Assembly: GCA_037179335.1 (NCBI GenBank)
Contig: JAKZHN010000013.1
Location: 620,001 to 684,000, forward strand
DNA from: Cyclaneusma minus
Lineage: Eukaryota; Ascomycota; Leotiomycetes; Marthamycetales; Marthamycetaceae
Length of the DNA stretch: 64,000 bases
Direction of reading: 5' to 3'
Shown here: in pieces, positions 21,023 to 31,265 of the stretch
Numbering within the stretch: position 1 is the first letter of the stretch
How the letters are laid out: the number at the start of each line of letters is the position of its first letter
Translations under genes and position numbers: made by a program
The notes under the pieces: generated by a model
The model's database searches: none
What the model saw: the letters and a program-made list of their open reading frames with translations, nothing else
Told to the model about the DNA's origin: nothing

Positions 21023-23089
21023 ATGCGCCCTTCGCTTCGTTCACTTTCTCCAAGCAGCTTTATCTACACACCTCCTGAACGCTGTCACAACCAGCAGCAA
21101 GTTACCGGACCCCAACACTCTTTCGGGGCCCGCGGCACTAGCAACAGTCTCGACAGTCAGAGTATCGCAGCTGTTGCTCGGCCTTCCGTTCTTTCCCCTG
21201 ACAACTTTCGCGGAACTTCGATCCCAAGCTCTCCTTCAGCAGCAACAGCAGCAGCTGGCATCAGGTCTGTGAGCGCGCCGGCTGAGAACCTTGTTGCTAT
21301 TGCACGGAGCGTGCTTGCTGCGTCTGAGCAGGAAATGGGCTGGATGGATTCAATTTTTGAAACAGCGAGAGCACAGTTGGGAAACGGTTTGACACGCTTA
21401 TCGACTCCGACAGAAGGATTTGACCACATCTGTGGCGATGAGGCGGCTTTGGACAGTATCGAGTTGTTTGATGGGGCAGCGGAACTGAATTCATCGCCTT
21501 CATCAGCTTCTCGCTCCAGGCCAACACTGCCCGATCCTCCGGTGTCTGCAGACGGTACAGTTACAGACGACGATTCATCGTCCGCCCACAAGTTTGGCCG
21601 CTCGGGGTCTTTTAAGCAGGAAACTGCTTCTGAGTCTTCGGAAAACACCGAAGAGGGGGAAATTAAGGATTGTGAGAGATATCCTGACGGAGATGTGATC
21701 CCGATTAAAGCTGGACAGAACGCCTCTACTACCACCAAGGAACGCCCAGGATTTGGCTTTGCTACGTCCGTCACCGCAGAAGATGATGAGGTCGATACAC
21801 TCGAAGCGATTCCAAGCAAACAGGTGTCGCAGCAACCGAAGCGGCACGCGAGAACGATGGTGCCAAAAAAGAAGAGTATTGGTGGCACTTCAACGGTTGA
21901 TGAGTATGAGACATCAGACGAGGAATACCATCGACCCTCTTGCAATGATCAGAGTCGCTCCTTCGGTGCGGACATTACGTGGAAATTTGGGGCACCGACT
22001 GAAGGACTTTGCGATACTGAGATTGATCCTTCACTTCAACGAAGCTCGGCTCATCAAACACAACGCCCTCAGAGCAACACGGCCTGTTCGAGAAATGTCA
22101 CTCCGCCTCAGCCCGATCAGCGCCCGGCTTGGAGGAGATTTGAAGGAGCACCAGGCCAAACCGAGGATCCCATGACTGTTCATATGCGATACCAACATAG
22201 TCTGTTGACTCAACTTGAGGGGACTGTGACCCAGGCGGCGCGCAAACATTGGGAGAACAGCCTCGAACGCTCTTCATTGCGTGATCTGGGTGCTGTATCA
22301 GCGCCGGGCCCAGTGAGAAGTCCAAAGAAACACTCGGCCAGAAGAGTCCCTTACATAATTTCCTGTGGACCGAACCAGGGGGTTGGGCGTGCTAATCGCT
22401 GTGGAAATGCGGGGGCCACTAGTTACGGTCTGAATGATGGTACATTTGGCCGTGCGGCTCGCAAGTCGCACTCACCCACTCTTGGGGATGCTTACTCGAC
22501 CCTCAACCGCACCGTGAATGGGTCAGGAAAATCGAGGGTGGGAAGTCCGCTGCGAGCGGGACCTGCCTCATGGGGACGCTCAACTCGAAGAACAGAAGAT
22601 GCCGGGTCTGAGAGGACAGCTCAAGGCGCGCGAAATCCAACCTCATCTCACCGAGGCTTGACTCCCATCGGATCCTATTACCTCAACAACCAGCAAAGCC
22701 CCAGTCCGCCCAGCACACCACCGGCCATTGCTCGTGACGAGAACCCTCAGACTTTCATCGAACTCATCTCTGCCATCGCACACGCCAAGTGGATGGCAGC
22801 ACGTCGCCACGCCACAGCGCCACACCGCGCTGAGATGCAATGCATCCGACAAGTTGAGCGCCTTTACACCTGGGCTGAGGCATTAGCTAAGGCATTTGCG
22901 GACGGGAAAAGGCATGGCCCTGATTGGGAAACCCCGGAGTTGCTGAGTATGGAAGTGCTGGGTGAGATTGTGCTTGCAGGAAGAGATCTATGTGCGTGGC
23001 TTGGTGAGGATCAAGGGCGCGCTTGGTGTGAGGGAGTTTTGAGGGGAGATATCAAGGTTGAGATTAGCCAGGAGGAATCTGACGACTGA
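21023..23089 (+). CDS. large disordered protein, uncharacterised
   Basis: A single 688-codon open frame with no in-frame interruption; ATG at 21023 follows a stop (TGA) a few codons upstream. The first ~570 residues are Ser/Thr/Pro/Arg-rich and probably unstructured, with acidic pieces such as SENTEEGEIKD. A helical, more ordered C-terminal segment begins near residue 575 (NPQTFIELISAIAHAKWMAA) and includes VERLYTWAEALAKAFADGKR and GEIVLAGRDLCAWLGEDQGR. I do not recognise the family. The ordered tail looks like a helical protein-binding domain on a long tether. No transmembrane segment or nuclear-localisation cluster is decisive. Confidence 0.7.
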   Translation: MRPSLRSLSPSSFIYTPPERCHNQQQVTGPQHSFGARGTSNSLDSQSIAAVARPSVLSPDNFRGTSIPSSPSAATAAAGIRSVSAPAENLVAIARSVLAASEQEMGWMDSIFETARAQLGNGLTRLSTPTEGFDHICGDEAALDSIELFDGAAELNSSPSSASRSRPTLPDPPVSADGTVTDDDSSSAHKFGRSGSFKQETASESSENTEEGEIKDCERYPDGDVIPIKAGQNASTTTKERPGFGFATSVTAEDDEVDTLEAIPSKQVSQQPKRHARTMVPKKKSIGGTSTVDEYETSDEEYHRPSCNDQSRSFGADITWKFGAPTEGLCDTEIDPSLQRSSAHQTQRPQSNTACSRNVTPPQPDQRPAWRRFEGAPGQTEDPMTVHMRYQHSLLTQLEGTVTQAARKHWENSLERSSLRDLGAVSAPGPVRSPKKHSARRVPYIISCGPNQGVGRANRCGNAGATSYGLNDGTFGRAARKSHSPTLGDAYSTLNRTVNGSGKSRVGSPLRAGPASWGRSTRRTEDAGSERTAQGARNPTSSHRGLTPIGSYYLNNQQSPSPPSTPPAIARDENPQTFIELISAIAHAKWMAARRHATAPHRAEMQCIRQVERLYTWAEALAKAFADGKRHGPDWETPELLSMEVLGEIVLAGRDLCAWLGEDQGRAWCEGVLRGDIKVEISQEESDD

Positions 23090-23474
23090 CGATCTGTTAT
23101 GAGTTCGCAAAATGTATTACTGGCAGCTTGGCCAAGATTTCCTTCGTGCTGTCATTGGTGCTCTGGTTTGGATTTTCGGTGGAATGAGCGGCTTGATCTG
23201 GATTCAGGGATTCGTCAGTGTCGAGTTAGATTTCACCTTGGGGGGCTTTTCAAATTTCTGCGATAGACTTCCATGAGTTAGATGCTTTTCACAAGAGATT
23301 ATTGCACCAATTACAATTACCAAGTTGCACCATGTTCTCTGGCATATCACTGATCTTCAATGTTTCATTCGCAGTTGTATTTCTTTATGTAATATGTACC
23401 AAGTAAGTGACCCTATATCTCATATATATTAGGATTCAAAACTACTATTACTTACTTCCTAGGAGGGCAGAAAG
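23090..23474. other. convergent intergenic region
   Basis: 385 bp between two 3' ends. AT-rich, no feature seen. Confidence 0.6.
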
Positions 23475-24227
23475 TTAGAAGAGTAGCAGTCTTGAACAGC
23501 AGTAGGCCATCTCTGATTCTACAGGACTCTGTGGTCTGATCACCGGCACCGATCTATGTCCCTGAGAAAAAGAGCAGCCGAGTAGCTGTCTTGACAAGAG
23601 AGGCTCCAGGCCTGGCTCTACCGGGTTCGAGGGTGTCTTCATCTGATCCAAGATGTGTCCCATTAGCTGGAATACCTCAAGTGCCTTCATCCTGGTATCC
23701 TCTTTGGCACCCATAAAACGGTCGGGATGCCAACGGATTCTTTCATTCCTTAGCTGCTTTTTGGTCAAAGTGCCAGCACCCCCCAAAAGCATCTTCAGCT
23801 CATGTTGACAAAGCCCAAGTCGCGCTACTCTGTAACAAGGCTCTTGACAAGGACAAGGTTCGACAATAGGAAAATGGGGGAAGGATCCTTGCTTACGGTG
23901 AGTGAAAAACACGTCCGCCTCAATCTTCCAGGTCTTGTAGGCTTGCTTTTGGAATTTTTGTCGGGCGGTAAGGACTGCTTTTTCGTCTTGCTGTTGGCGA
24001 TGGGCGTGTCTTTTCTGAAACCCCTTGGCCCATTTTTGGTAGAGTCCTCGCTCTTTCTCTTGCTGAGTATTCTGGCATCTCTGCCTGAACGCTCGGTTTT
24101 CGGCCGCCTGTTCACGGGCTTGACGTGCTTGCTCTGCTCGTCGTGCTCGTCGCTCGGCGTTCATGTTCTCGAGGTATGTTCTAAATGGGCCGCAACCCAT
24201 TTCGATGCTAAGCGAATCGTTTGACAT
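23475..24227 (-). CDS. HPD-motif (J-like / NFKBIL1-type) protein
   Basis: Open frame of 250 aa from ATG 24227. Residues ~27-110 are a charged, Gln/Arg-rich coiled coil (RRARRAEQARQAREQAAENR). Then comes a short conserved domain: TKKQLRNERIRWHPDRFMGA, which carries the HPD tripeptide of J-domains. The spacing and the RWHPD form look more like the C-terminus of NFKBIL1-type proteins than a true DnaJ helix II-III. The 5' end is uncertain: a good donor (CAAACG|GTAAGT) lies just upstream and CCATTTAG at about 24174 could be its acceptor, so the start may instead be the Met of NMNAERRARR. Role unknown. Confidence 0.6.
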   Translation of the reverse strand: MSNDSLSIEMGCGPFRTYLENMNAERRARRAEQARQAREQAAENRAFRQRCQNTQQEKERGLYQKWAKGFQKRHAHRQQQDEKAVLTARQKFQKQAYKTWKIEADVFFTHRKQGSFPHFPIVEPCPCQEPCYRVARLGLCQHELKMLLGGAGTLTKKQLRNERIRWHPDRFMGAKEDTRMKALEVFQLMGHILDQMKTPSNPVEPGLEPLLSRQLLGCSFSQGHRSVPVIRPQSPVESEMAYCCSRLLLF

Positions 24228-24935
24228 CTTGACTTACCGTTTGAAGTACAGCGAGTCGTGTTTGTCAAGATTTATGTTGGAATACTTGGTTGGATTGGTT
24301 GTGTATATTGGATTGGGATATTGGAGAACGATCTGTTGCAAATGAGGGGACCCAAGGAGCTGCCATTTTTAAGTATATGCTACGCAGTTAATATCCATAC
24401 TGTTCAGTCATTAAACATTACATGTCTTTACTCTTTCGTCATAGGGAGACGTTGTTCGAGGGGTGTTCAGAACAAAGATTTTCGCTTTGCCTTTACGCCT
24501 TTGCCTTTGTTGGAGAATGCAATCTCAAAATATGATGGATGTTAGAGCTTCCGTGCCTTTGCCCTTGAAGGCCTTTGATTGAAAAACCTTATGGATAAAG
24601 ATCATCGGGGTTTCAGTTGGAAAGCTGTAGGAGCTTGCGGACAAAAAGTGGGCAGCCCGATATACGGAGTGCAGTGACATATGACAAGCCTCTACAGGAA
24701 GTAGTCGATCATGATCATGACATCATCTATTGACACTCGAAGTATAGTTTTTACTTATTTTTAGTACTAGTGGTCTTGTACCAATTCACTAATACAGAGA
24801 ACTAAGACTTAGGGCGTGGAAAATCAAATAACACAACCAAATTCATGAGATTCATATCGAAAATCTACATTTATTCTAACGTCTAGTATCAATATCTACC
24901 CAATCCGCCCTCTATCGAGGTCCGCCTGCGGAACT
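24228..24935. other. intergenic
   Basis: About 0.7 kb. It contains the probable 5' UTR (and perhaps a UTR intron) of the HPD-motif gene. A plus ORF at 24258-24545 is unsupported. Confidence 0.5.
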
Positions 24936-25118
24936 TCAGCTTGCCAGGAACTTAAAGACTTGGTCAATCAGGGACTTGAGATATTCTTGTCGGTCCTTTT
25001 CCTCGGCCGGGCTAAGTGTAACGTCCTTGGTCGACATGATGAACTCGAGTTGGGTTAAGAGATACTGCGCTTGAGCGATGTCGCGTCTCAGCTTAATCTC
25101 GCGGTTGGCGAGAGGCAT
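24936..25118 (-). CDS. small helical protein, 60 aa, uncharacterised
   Basis: Starts MPLANREIKLRRDIAQAQYL and continues as a mostly helical, charged peptide with regular hydrophobic spacing, ending QVFKFLAS. The composition is protein-like (amphipathic, few low-complexity runs), unlike the surrounding shadow ORFs. There is no family I can name. It could be a real microprotein or the last exon of a gene whose upstream exon I cannot place. Confidence 0.4.
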   Translation of the reverse strand: MPLANREIKLRRDIAQAQYLLTQLEFIMSTKDVTLSPAEEKDRQEYLKSLIDQVFKFLAS

Positions 25119-26319
25119 TATAGCAATCGTGGCGGGGATGTCGGTAATGGGGGTATAACGTTCCTTAGCAGTAGTATTGGCTGTAGACGTGTGGTGTCAA
25201 TGTGTATATATTTCCTTGTAGGAAAGGCTGAAGTTGTTTGAGTTTCGAGTTTTGAGACTACTAGTGGCTTGCATTTTGTATTATACGATTGGGGACCAGG
25301 GACCGGGATCTCATTGTTGGCTCTTTGCATCGTTGCAAAAATACAATGCTTTGTCCGAAGGGAACAATTACTACCGATTTAGAACAACTCTACAAAGAAC
25401 GTTGAACAACTGTACAACCGTCATCACCCGAAGCTCGCCTCCCGAGTACTTCGGCTTACTCCTCGGTACTTGGCTGCTTTTTGGTAGAGCTAACCGAAAG
25501 CTTCTGCTTTGCTGAGATATGAAGGCATTAGGGGCTAGTTTTCAGCGCTCGCAAAAGCGAAAATGGAGACAAATCTTTCAGTAAAACTATACTGCTTACA
25601 AGACCAATATAGTAAGAATCCTGAGAAAATTTGACGCATTTTGATGTGCGTCACGATTTTCTCATCGATGTGCAACAAAGCTCATAAGTTCTTTCAAGCG
25701 AGAATATAAAAGCCGCTAGTCAATACCTCACGCTTACACTTTCCGCCAATTCAATCTGCCGCTGTCAAGTCCTTACCGAGTTTCCGTAGCGCCCGGTTTT
25801 TTTCTCGCCTGAGACTAACGGAGCTTTATTGCAAATCGACAGAACAGCCCGGCGTCGACAGGGATCTTTATCTTGAAGTGTCTCAACTATTTCAACGAGC
25901 GATACAAGGCTTGAGAGAGAGAAAGAGAACCGGCACAGGAACTTCAACGGGGTCTTTTCTGACTTTGCCAGGGTGGCGCGCCGGTGACAAGAGTATCGGT
26001 TGTGGTGGGCTCTGTCTTGCTTCGAACTTTGACCGTCTTTTCAGGGGCTCCCAGGTATCTCATGTTTAGACCAAACGAAACCAGAAATGTCTAGCAGCTG
26101 AAGAACGGCTGGAACAATAGCACAATGGCACAATGATCACCCGAGACATCTGATATTGAGCCTCTGCAACGTAATATTTATGAATCCTCCTCTCCCTTTT
26201 TCCTGACCACGGCAAAGCCAACAGACTCGATAGAAAGTTTCCTCAATACTCTCCCACATATACAAACGCAGCACAGAAACCAGATTACCAAAAACCGCCA
26301 AACCAACAGGACTTCAAAA
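25119..26319. other. intergenic, 1.2 kb
   Basis: No gene supported. A TATAAAAG box at about 25705 is followed by a pyrimidine-rich stretch, as in fungal core promoters, but the plus-strand frame after it (from 25878) has no ATG start. It may mark an unannotated non-coding transcript or a promoter relic. Confidence 0.45.
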
Positions 26320-26622
26320 ATGACATCCCCTCCCTGGAACATGTCAGTTTCAGACCTCGTGAACCTCATCATTCGCTGCCTCATCATCCGAGCATTCTAC
26401 CATTACATCTCTCCCATTACCGTCTTCCCCGACAACCAACTCGCAACCATCGACGTTGCGGATCATGGAATGATCGAGTTACTACCCGATCGTTCTTATC
26501 TAAAGTGGATATATCAACCGCCTGCTATTTCTCATGGGCTTCTCGTCCAGCCTTCTTTGCTCTTGTTCGCCCTTTTCCTCAATTTTAGCTTACTGCTATG
26601 GGGCTTGATGCCTACATTATGA
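26320..26622 (+). CDS. possible small membrane protein, 100 aa
   Basis: ATG 26320 to TGA 26622. Two hydrophobic stretches are visible: VNLIIRCLIIRAFYHYI near residue 14 and LLLFALFLNFSLLLWGLM at the C-terminus. Between them lies a polar loop. No family recognised, and the frame may be chance in an otherwise empty 2-kb stretch. No splice signals were needed. Confidence 0.35.
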   Translation: MTSPPWNMSVSDLVNLIIRCLIIRAFYHYISPITVFPDNQLATIDVADHGMIELLPDRSYLKWIYQPPAISHGLLVQPSLLLFALFLNFSLLLWGLMPTL

Positions 26623-27085
26623 CGTTGAAGACGACGGTGTTTGGCGCAGAATTCGTTTCAGGACGATAAACGATCCTTACTCATAGATACCAAGACTGAA
26701 ATATGCACACGATTCTCATATTGACACGACTTGCCAAGCTTATGTTGACTGCTTTCCATACTCCAAGTTACTGACAATCTCCAAGTAATTCGAAATATCC
26801 CCAATTACTCGGAATATCCGGAGTTATTGAGAATATCCAGAGTGACTAGGAATATTCAAAGTAGTCATGAATATTCAAAGTATTCGAGAATATTCAAAAT
26901 ACCCATGAGTATCCCAAGTGGTACTTAGGAATATTCACAATCACTAGGAATATTTCAAGTAACCATGAATATCCCAAGTACTCGGGAACGATACTGCTGC
27001 TTGTGATGCATCTTCGTACCCTGTATTTGGTTTGATAGCACTAGTGGAGTAAGTCCATGACCAAGACAGCATCTAAACAGAATAT
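26623..27085. other. intergenic, mostly minisatellite
   Basis: 3' flank of the minus-strand transcription factor. Half of it is the 19-bp minisatellite at 26762-26987. Confidence 0.6.
26762..26987. repeat. 19-bp minisatellite, locus B (about 12 units)
   Basis: Consecutive units on the plus strand approximate CCAAGTAACTCGGAATAT: for example CCCCAATTACTCGGAATAT, CCGGAGTTATTGAGAATAT, CCAGAGTGACTAGGAATAT, TCAAAGTAGTCATGAATAT. Almost all are exactly 19 bp; one is 22 bp. Drift falls mainly in the middle of the unit while GAATAT is kept. Confidence 0.9.
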
Positions 27086-29919
27086 CTATTGGTACGCAGC
27101 ACTCTGACCCTCCAGACCCTGAAGCAACGATTCCCAACCCGAAGAATCCAGATTGTTGTCAAACACAAACGAGTCCAGCCAAGCATCATTCAACGTACTA
27201 AGCTCTTCAATACTCTGCGGCGTCTCGCTCATCTGCTGCCACAACCCGTCCGCAGCAACAGGCATATCAGGCGAGTTCATAATGTTGCTGTCGTAGTACC
27301 CCGTATTCAAACTCGGATTCGCAGCAACCACTGCCACTTTTTCTTTCGCATCAGTGTGCTTTCCAACCTTCGCCTTTGAGCGATTCAACACCTTTTTCAA
27401 CTGCTCGACTCCATTGTCCGCTATTGCTGAGCTGGATTTGAAACGCTCTAATACACGGAAGCACTCGAGAATCTCTTCTTTCCGTTGTGCTGCCTGCGGT
27501 TCGTCGCGGTTGTAGCAATAATCCATGACAAGCACAATCGTCGACACGAAATGGTGATGAATGATCGGCCACGCTCGGCTCGTCTCAGCTCGTCCGGCAT
27601 TCTGCGCGCTCAATTGCCTCTCCATCTCGATGACGGTACGTGCGGATTTCAGACATGTCATTCGAGAGTATGCAAACCTAGGATCGCGAGACCTGCAGTG
27701 ACATTAATAGAGTTTTTTTTTCAAGGGATAACAATTAAAAGCATACCCCCGAGCGAGCCATGGCCGATGCAATCGACACAAACGTGTGTGAAAGCCAAGT
27801 TGAGCCCAAAATCTTTGTGGCCTAAGGTATGGATGCTTGAGATCGAGTTCTTCCCTTTGTGCTTTGTGTTTCTCGTCTATGGAGAAGAAGAATGGAGTGG
27901 AAGCCATGAAGTCGTGGAGCTTGCGGTCAAAGAAGAGGACTTGCTCGTACTTCAGATCCTCGAGATCGCCTCCGGCCGCGTTGGCGACATCTACGATTTC
28001 TCGGAATATCTCGGCGAGCTGGATACGGAACATGTTGTAAGTCATTTCTGACGGCTCGGTCAAAGGACGATCTGGGCAGGAATCTGGGGTCAAGTCTGTG
28101 TCGTCCACGTTTGCTGGATAGTTCACCCTCATATGTTTAGGATTAACCTGGTAAATATTGCTATAGGGACCGCCCATGCAAAGAAGAATCCTAATAGGCG
28201 TAAAGTTAGCTAAGAAGGATAGCTTATTTTGGGGCAAGTGTACCAGTCACTAGATGCGAGATGCCACCAGAGTCGTCGCTTCGTCTCCAAATCAACTAAG
28301 TTACAACCATGTTTCTTCCTTTGACGAGTCTGTTCGTTTGAATCAATCTGGTGGAGTCCCAAAGAAGAGGCAGAATTGACACAGACGGCCCGCAGCACCA
28401 AAAACGCAGCAGTTGCTCCTAGATTGGGAAGAAAAATAGCGAGAAGTGTCAAGGCCTGCACTGTCTCGAGCGTAGGGTGGCTTATGTAGTTTGCGTCCAT
28501 TAGAGCGTACTGTGACATCGCCATGATCTGCTCACATTGAGGTAGAAGAGTTTGATGGCGAGTCCATTCAGTGGTATGCGATGAAAAATAAGCACCTAGT
28601 GACAAAATCGCGGATATCACGGCAAGAAGGCCTGAATTTGGGTACTTTAGGCTTTCAATATCGGTGTAGACGGCGTCGAGTTGCTTCCGTACAGTCGGGA
28701 TGTGGAAGATGTGATAAATCCAGTTGACGTTCTCTATAAAGACGTCCAACAACTGGTCGGCCTCTGATCTTGAAGGCAACATCGTTGCAATCCGCTGAGC
28801 GTTCCAACGGGGCTGCAATCCCGACAAAGCGAAGGGCAAGAGAGACGCCTGGAACCGATATGAAAACGTCGAATAATCTCCGTTTTTGGGCGCGATCTGT
28901 GCAATGTCAGCACGGCTTAACTCGGAATATTCAAAATCACTTGGAATATCCGAAGTAACTCGAAATATCCAGAGTCACTTGAAATATTCAAGATAACCTG
29001 GGGGGATATCCAAAGGCACTGAGAATGTCCAAAGTACCTCGGAAAATCCAAAGTAACTTCTCGCTGGGAACGAAAGGCTTGATACACAACATACTGCAGT
29101 AGTTTGGTTGTCGAAAACATTCGCTTCTAATTCCGCTGCCGTTCTCGTCATCTCGTCATCGTCACTTGAGTTAGGACGGTCATCATGTCTCGTATCTCCT
29201 GGACGTTGACCTCCCCCTATACTTCTCCGTTCGGTTGAGAAACTAGAAGATGATGGTCCAGCTTTCGAAAAACCGAGGTAGTCTTCAATACGTCTTACCC
29301 GCGATTCTAAGTCCTCCTGTTGGCTGTTCACAAGCTCAGTATTTGTGCCAAGGTCAGACAAGATAACTGAAAGAGAGCATGAGAACTTCCCAATGCAAAG
29401 GGCAGGCCGATTCTTCCCGTTCTTCTTGCGAGCGAAGAAACATTCGACTCACTGTGATAAGGAGGCACGAGGAGAATTAACACGGCGCCGAGAGTTGTTT
29501 TCTGAGGCCAGAGCGGGAGCCATTGGAAGGGTATCCTTTGCATCTAGGGAGGACTTAGCCAGAAATACATGGTGAATAAGACGATAAAACGTATCGGACC
29601 CTAATACTCCAGAACTGTAGTATCAAAGGTGATACAACACAATAGCTTTCTCAGGGAGGAAGACAAAATTCCTGAGTTCCCGCCGAAAAGCAAGCCTGGC
29701 TGAGTTCCAAAGCACCACCCTCACCACAGACACAGACGACGTACCTTTCGCAGACATGCAGTTCAAGCCTCTCGCACGGCAGTTCGAACACGGGAAAGAT
29801 CTGTCGCATTTCAATTTCTTGGTGCGGCAGAAATGGCAGGAGACAGGGTCTTGTCGTCGTTGCCTTTTCTCTGCACTGCCTGGGCCTGCCTCGTCGAGAA
29901 CCCGCTTCATGGGAATCAT
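27086..29919 (-). CDS. Zn2Cys6 fungal transcription factor
   Basis: Preferred model, six exons: 29919-29745, 29543-29453, 29323-29095, 28896-28244, 28190-27747 and 27692-27086; 732 aa. The zinc cluster is C28-x2-C31-x6-C38-x5-C44-x2-C47-x6-C54 (CHFCRTKKLKCDRSFPCSNC). A coiled coil follows (EDLESRVRRIEDYLGF). The fungal-TF middle homology region is seen from PSRSEADQLLDVFIENVNWI through KRRLWWHLASSDW. Introns 4 and 5 (53 and 54 nt) are firm. The 29.1-29.75 kb part is less so: skipping exon 2 and starting exon 3 at 29366 also keeps frame (716 aa). The 198-nt third intron is mostly minisatellite. Likely a nuclear regulator; target genes are unknown. Confidence 0.82.
28919..29058. repeat. 19-bp minisatellite, locus C (7-8 units), inside an intron
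   Basis: Units such as TCAAAATCACTTGGAATAT, CCGAAGTAACTCGAAATAT and CCAGAGTCACTTGAAATAT, same unit length and same plus-strand orientation as locus B. It fills most of the 198-nt intron at 28897-29094 of the Zn2Cys6 gene. Confidence 0.9.
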
Positions 29920-30456
29920 GGCGCCGTCTTTCGGGCAGCCAGCTTTGGAGAGTTGGCTATGTCGCTATTATGTGGCATAGGGGTGGTCTTGGTTATTACT
30001 CAGGAGGACGTCGACGTCTCGGACCTTCCGAGGCCGCGGACCGCGGATAAAAACTCGGAATGGACCGATTAGGCTTAGAGCTTGTGTTTTTGAGATAAAA
30101 TCCACACATAATTTTCTCGAACTCTGATAGACCCTCCATAGAGCTCGATTCAGGACCCCGTCCTGTGTTACGAGCCAGACTTGTTGTAGGGTTTCCTTAG
30201 CTTCTGGCGCTTACTATAACTGTCACTTCGTCAACAATTCGCTGGGCCAGGCCAATATTTCTTATTTCTAGAGGCATTGCTTTTCCTCACCATCTCTCTC
30301 TACATACATTGTTTGGTGACTATTAGCCTAGCCTTTTCAGTCCTTTCAAAACAACTCTTAACCCTAAAGCTATTTCATCTGCGAAAAGCGACTGAAGTTC
30401 TGTCGAGTCTCAGACCATTATCCCGTCCCGTCCCGTTCCATTCCAACCCCTCCCCT
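29920..30456. other. intergenic
   Basis: Upstream region of the transcription factor and 3' flank of Tma22. No feature recognised; ORFs here are antisense extensions. Confidence 0.55.
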
Positions 30457-31265
30457 TCAACTAGCAGCCTTCTTCTTCTTATCCTCAATCAACTCAATGT
30501 TATCCTCCGGCACCTCCTTGTACTTCTCAATAATAAACTCCTCAATCTCATCGCTCACATCGCCCTGTACGACAATCTCCTCACCCCCAGATGCCGTCTT
30601 CGTCACACTGCTTCCAGTAGCAAACTTCTTGCCAAAGTCCTTGGCTACCTTCTTCAGATCGAGACCGAAGGCTTCGAGGCCCGAGACGGCGGTTACGTAC
30701 TTGCGTTTGTTGCGCTCGACCCGCTTGATGTAGACGATGCTGGAGGCGAGCAGTTCGGCCTGTTTTGCTTCGGCAGCTTCGGCTTTGGCAGCTTTCTTTT
30801 GGGCGTCTTTGGCGGCACGCTTTTGGGCATCAACGGAGAGGGATTCAGTAGCTGCGGCGAGGACCTCTGGAGGATGGATTTCGGTTAGAAGTGTGCTGAA
30901 GAAGCTTTGGTGGGGAGTCTGCGATAGTTCTGGCATACCGGGTGACCATAAACGATCATACATCTCCGAGTGGTTCTTCTGAAGCCAGTCCTGGCATTTC
31001 TTCACGGTGCCGCCGAACTCACAGTACTACTTCCCCTCGATGTCAATCATTGAACGGCGGACTGAAGTGGCGTAGACTTGCTGCTTACCTCCGGAGGTAA
31101 CGAGCATACTATTCACAATTCTCACATCAGCTTTGAAGTCTTTGATGTATATGCCCAGCAACAAGGGGCTTGATGGCGGGGTACGGAGGGGTCAGACTTG
31201 CCACCACAATAGACAACATTCCTGGATTGAGGCTCCGCAGGCGCTGCTACTTCGGTGTCTGCCAT
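30457..31265 (-). CDS. tma22: Tma22 / DENR translation factor (SUI1 domain)
   Basis: Three exons: 31265-31202, 31108-31089 (20 nt) and 31026-30457; 217 aa. The N-terminal zinc-binding segment is split over the exons: NVVYCG then VCSLPPE then YCEFGGTVKKCQDWL. The frame is only kept if intron 1 (93 nt) uses a GC donor (GGTG|GCAAGT) with acceptor AATAG; intron 2 (62 nt) is GT-AG. The C-terminal SUI1 domain covers about residues 107-195 (IVYIKRVERNKRKYVTAVSG, FGLDLKKVAKDFGKKFATG, VVQGDVSDEIEEFI). DENR/Tma22 works with MCT-1/Tma20 in ribosome recycling and re-initiation in the cytoplasm. An Ala/Lys-rich linker separates the domains. Confidence 0.93.

Noticed and set aside
21157..21945. 262-codon minus ORF as a gene
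   Set aside because: Antisense of the 688-aa plus-strand frame; Ser-rich mirror of its composition.
26320..26622. Confident call of a membrane protein
   Set aside because: Kept only as a low-confidence feature because length and hydrophobicity alone can arise by chance in AT-rich DNA.
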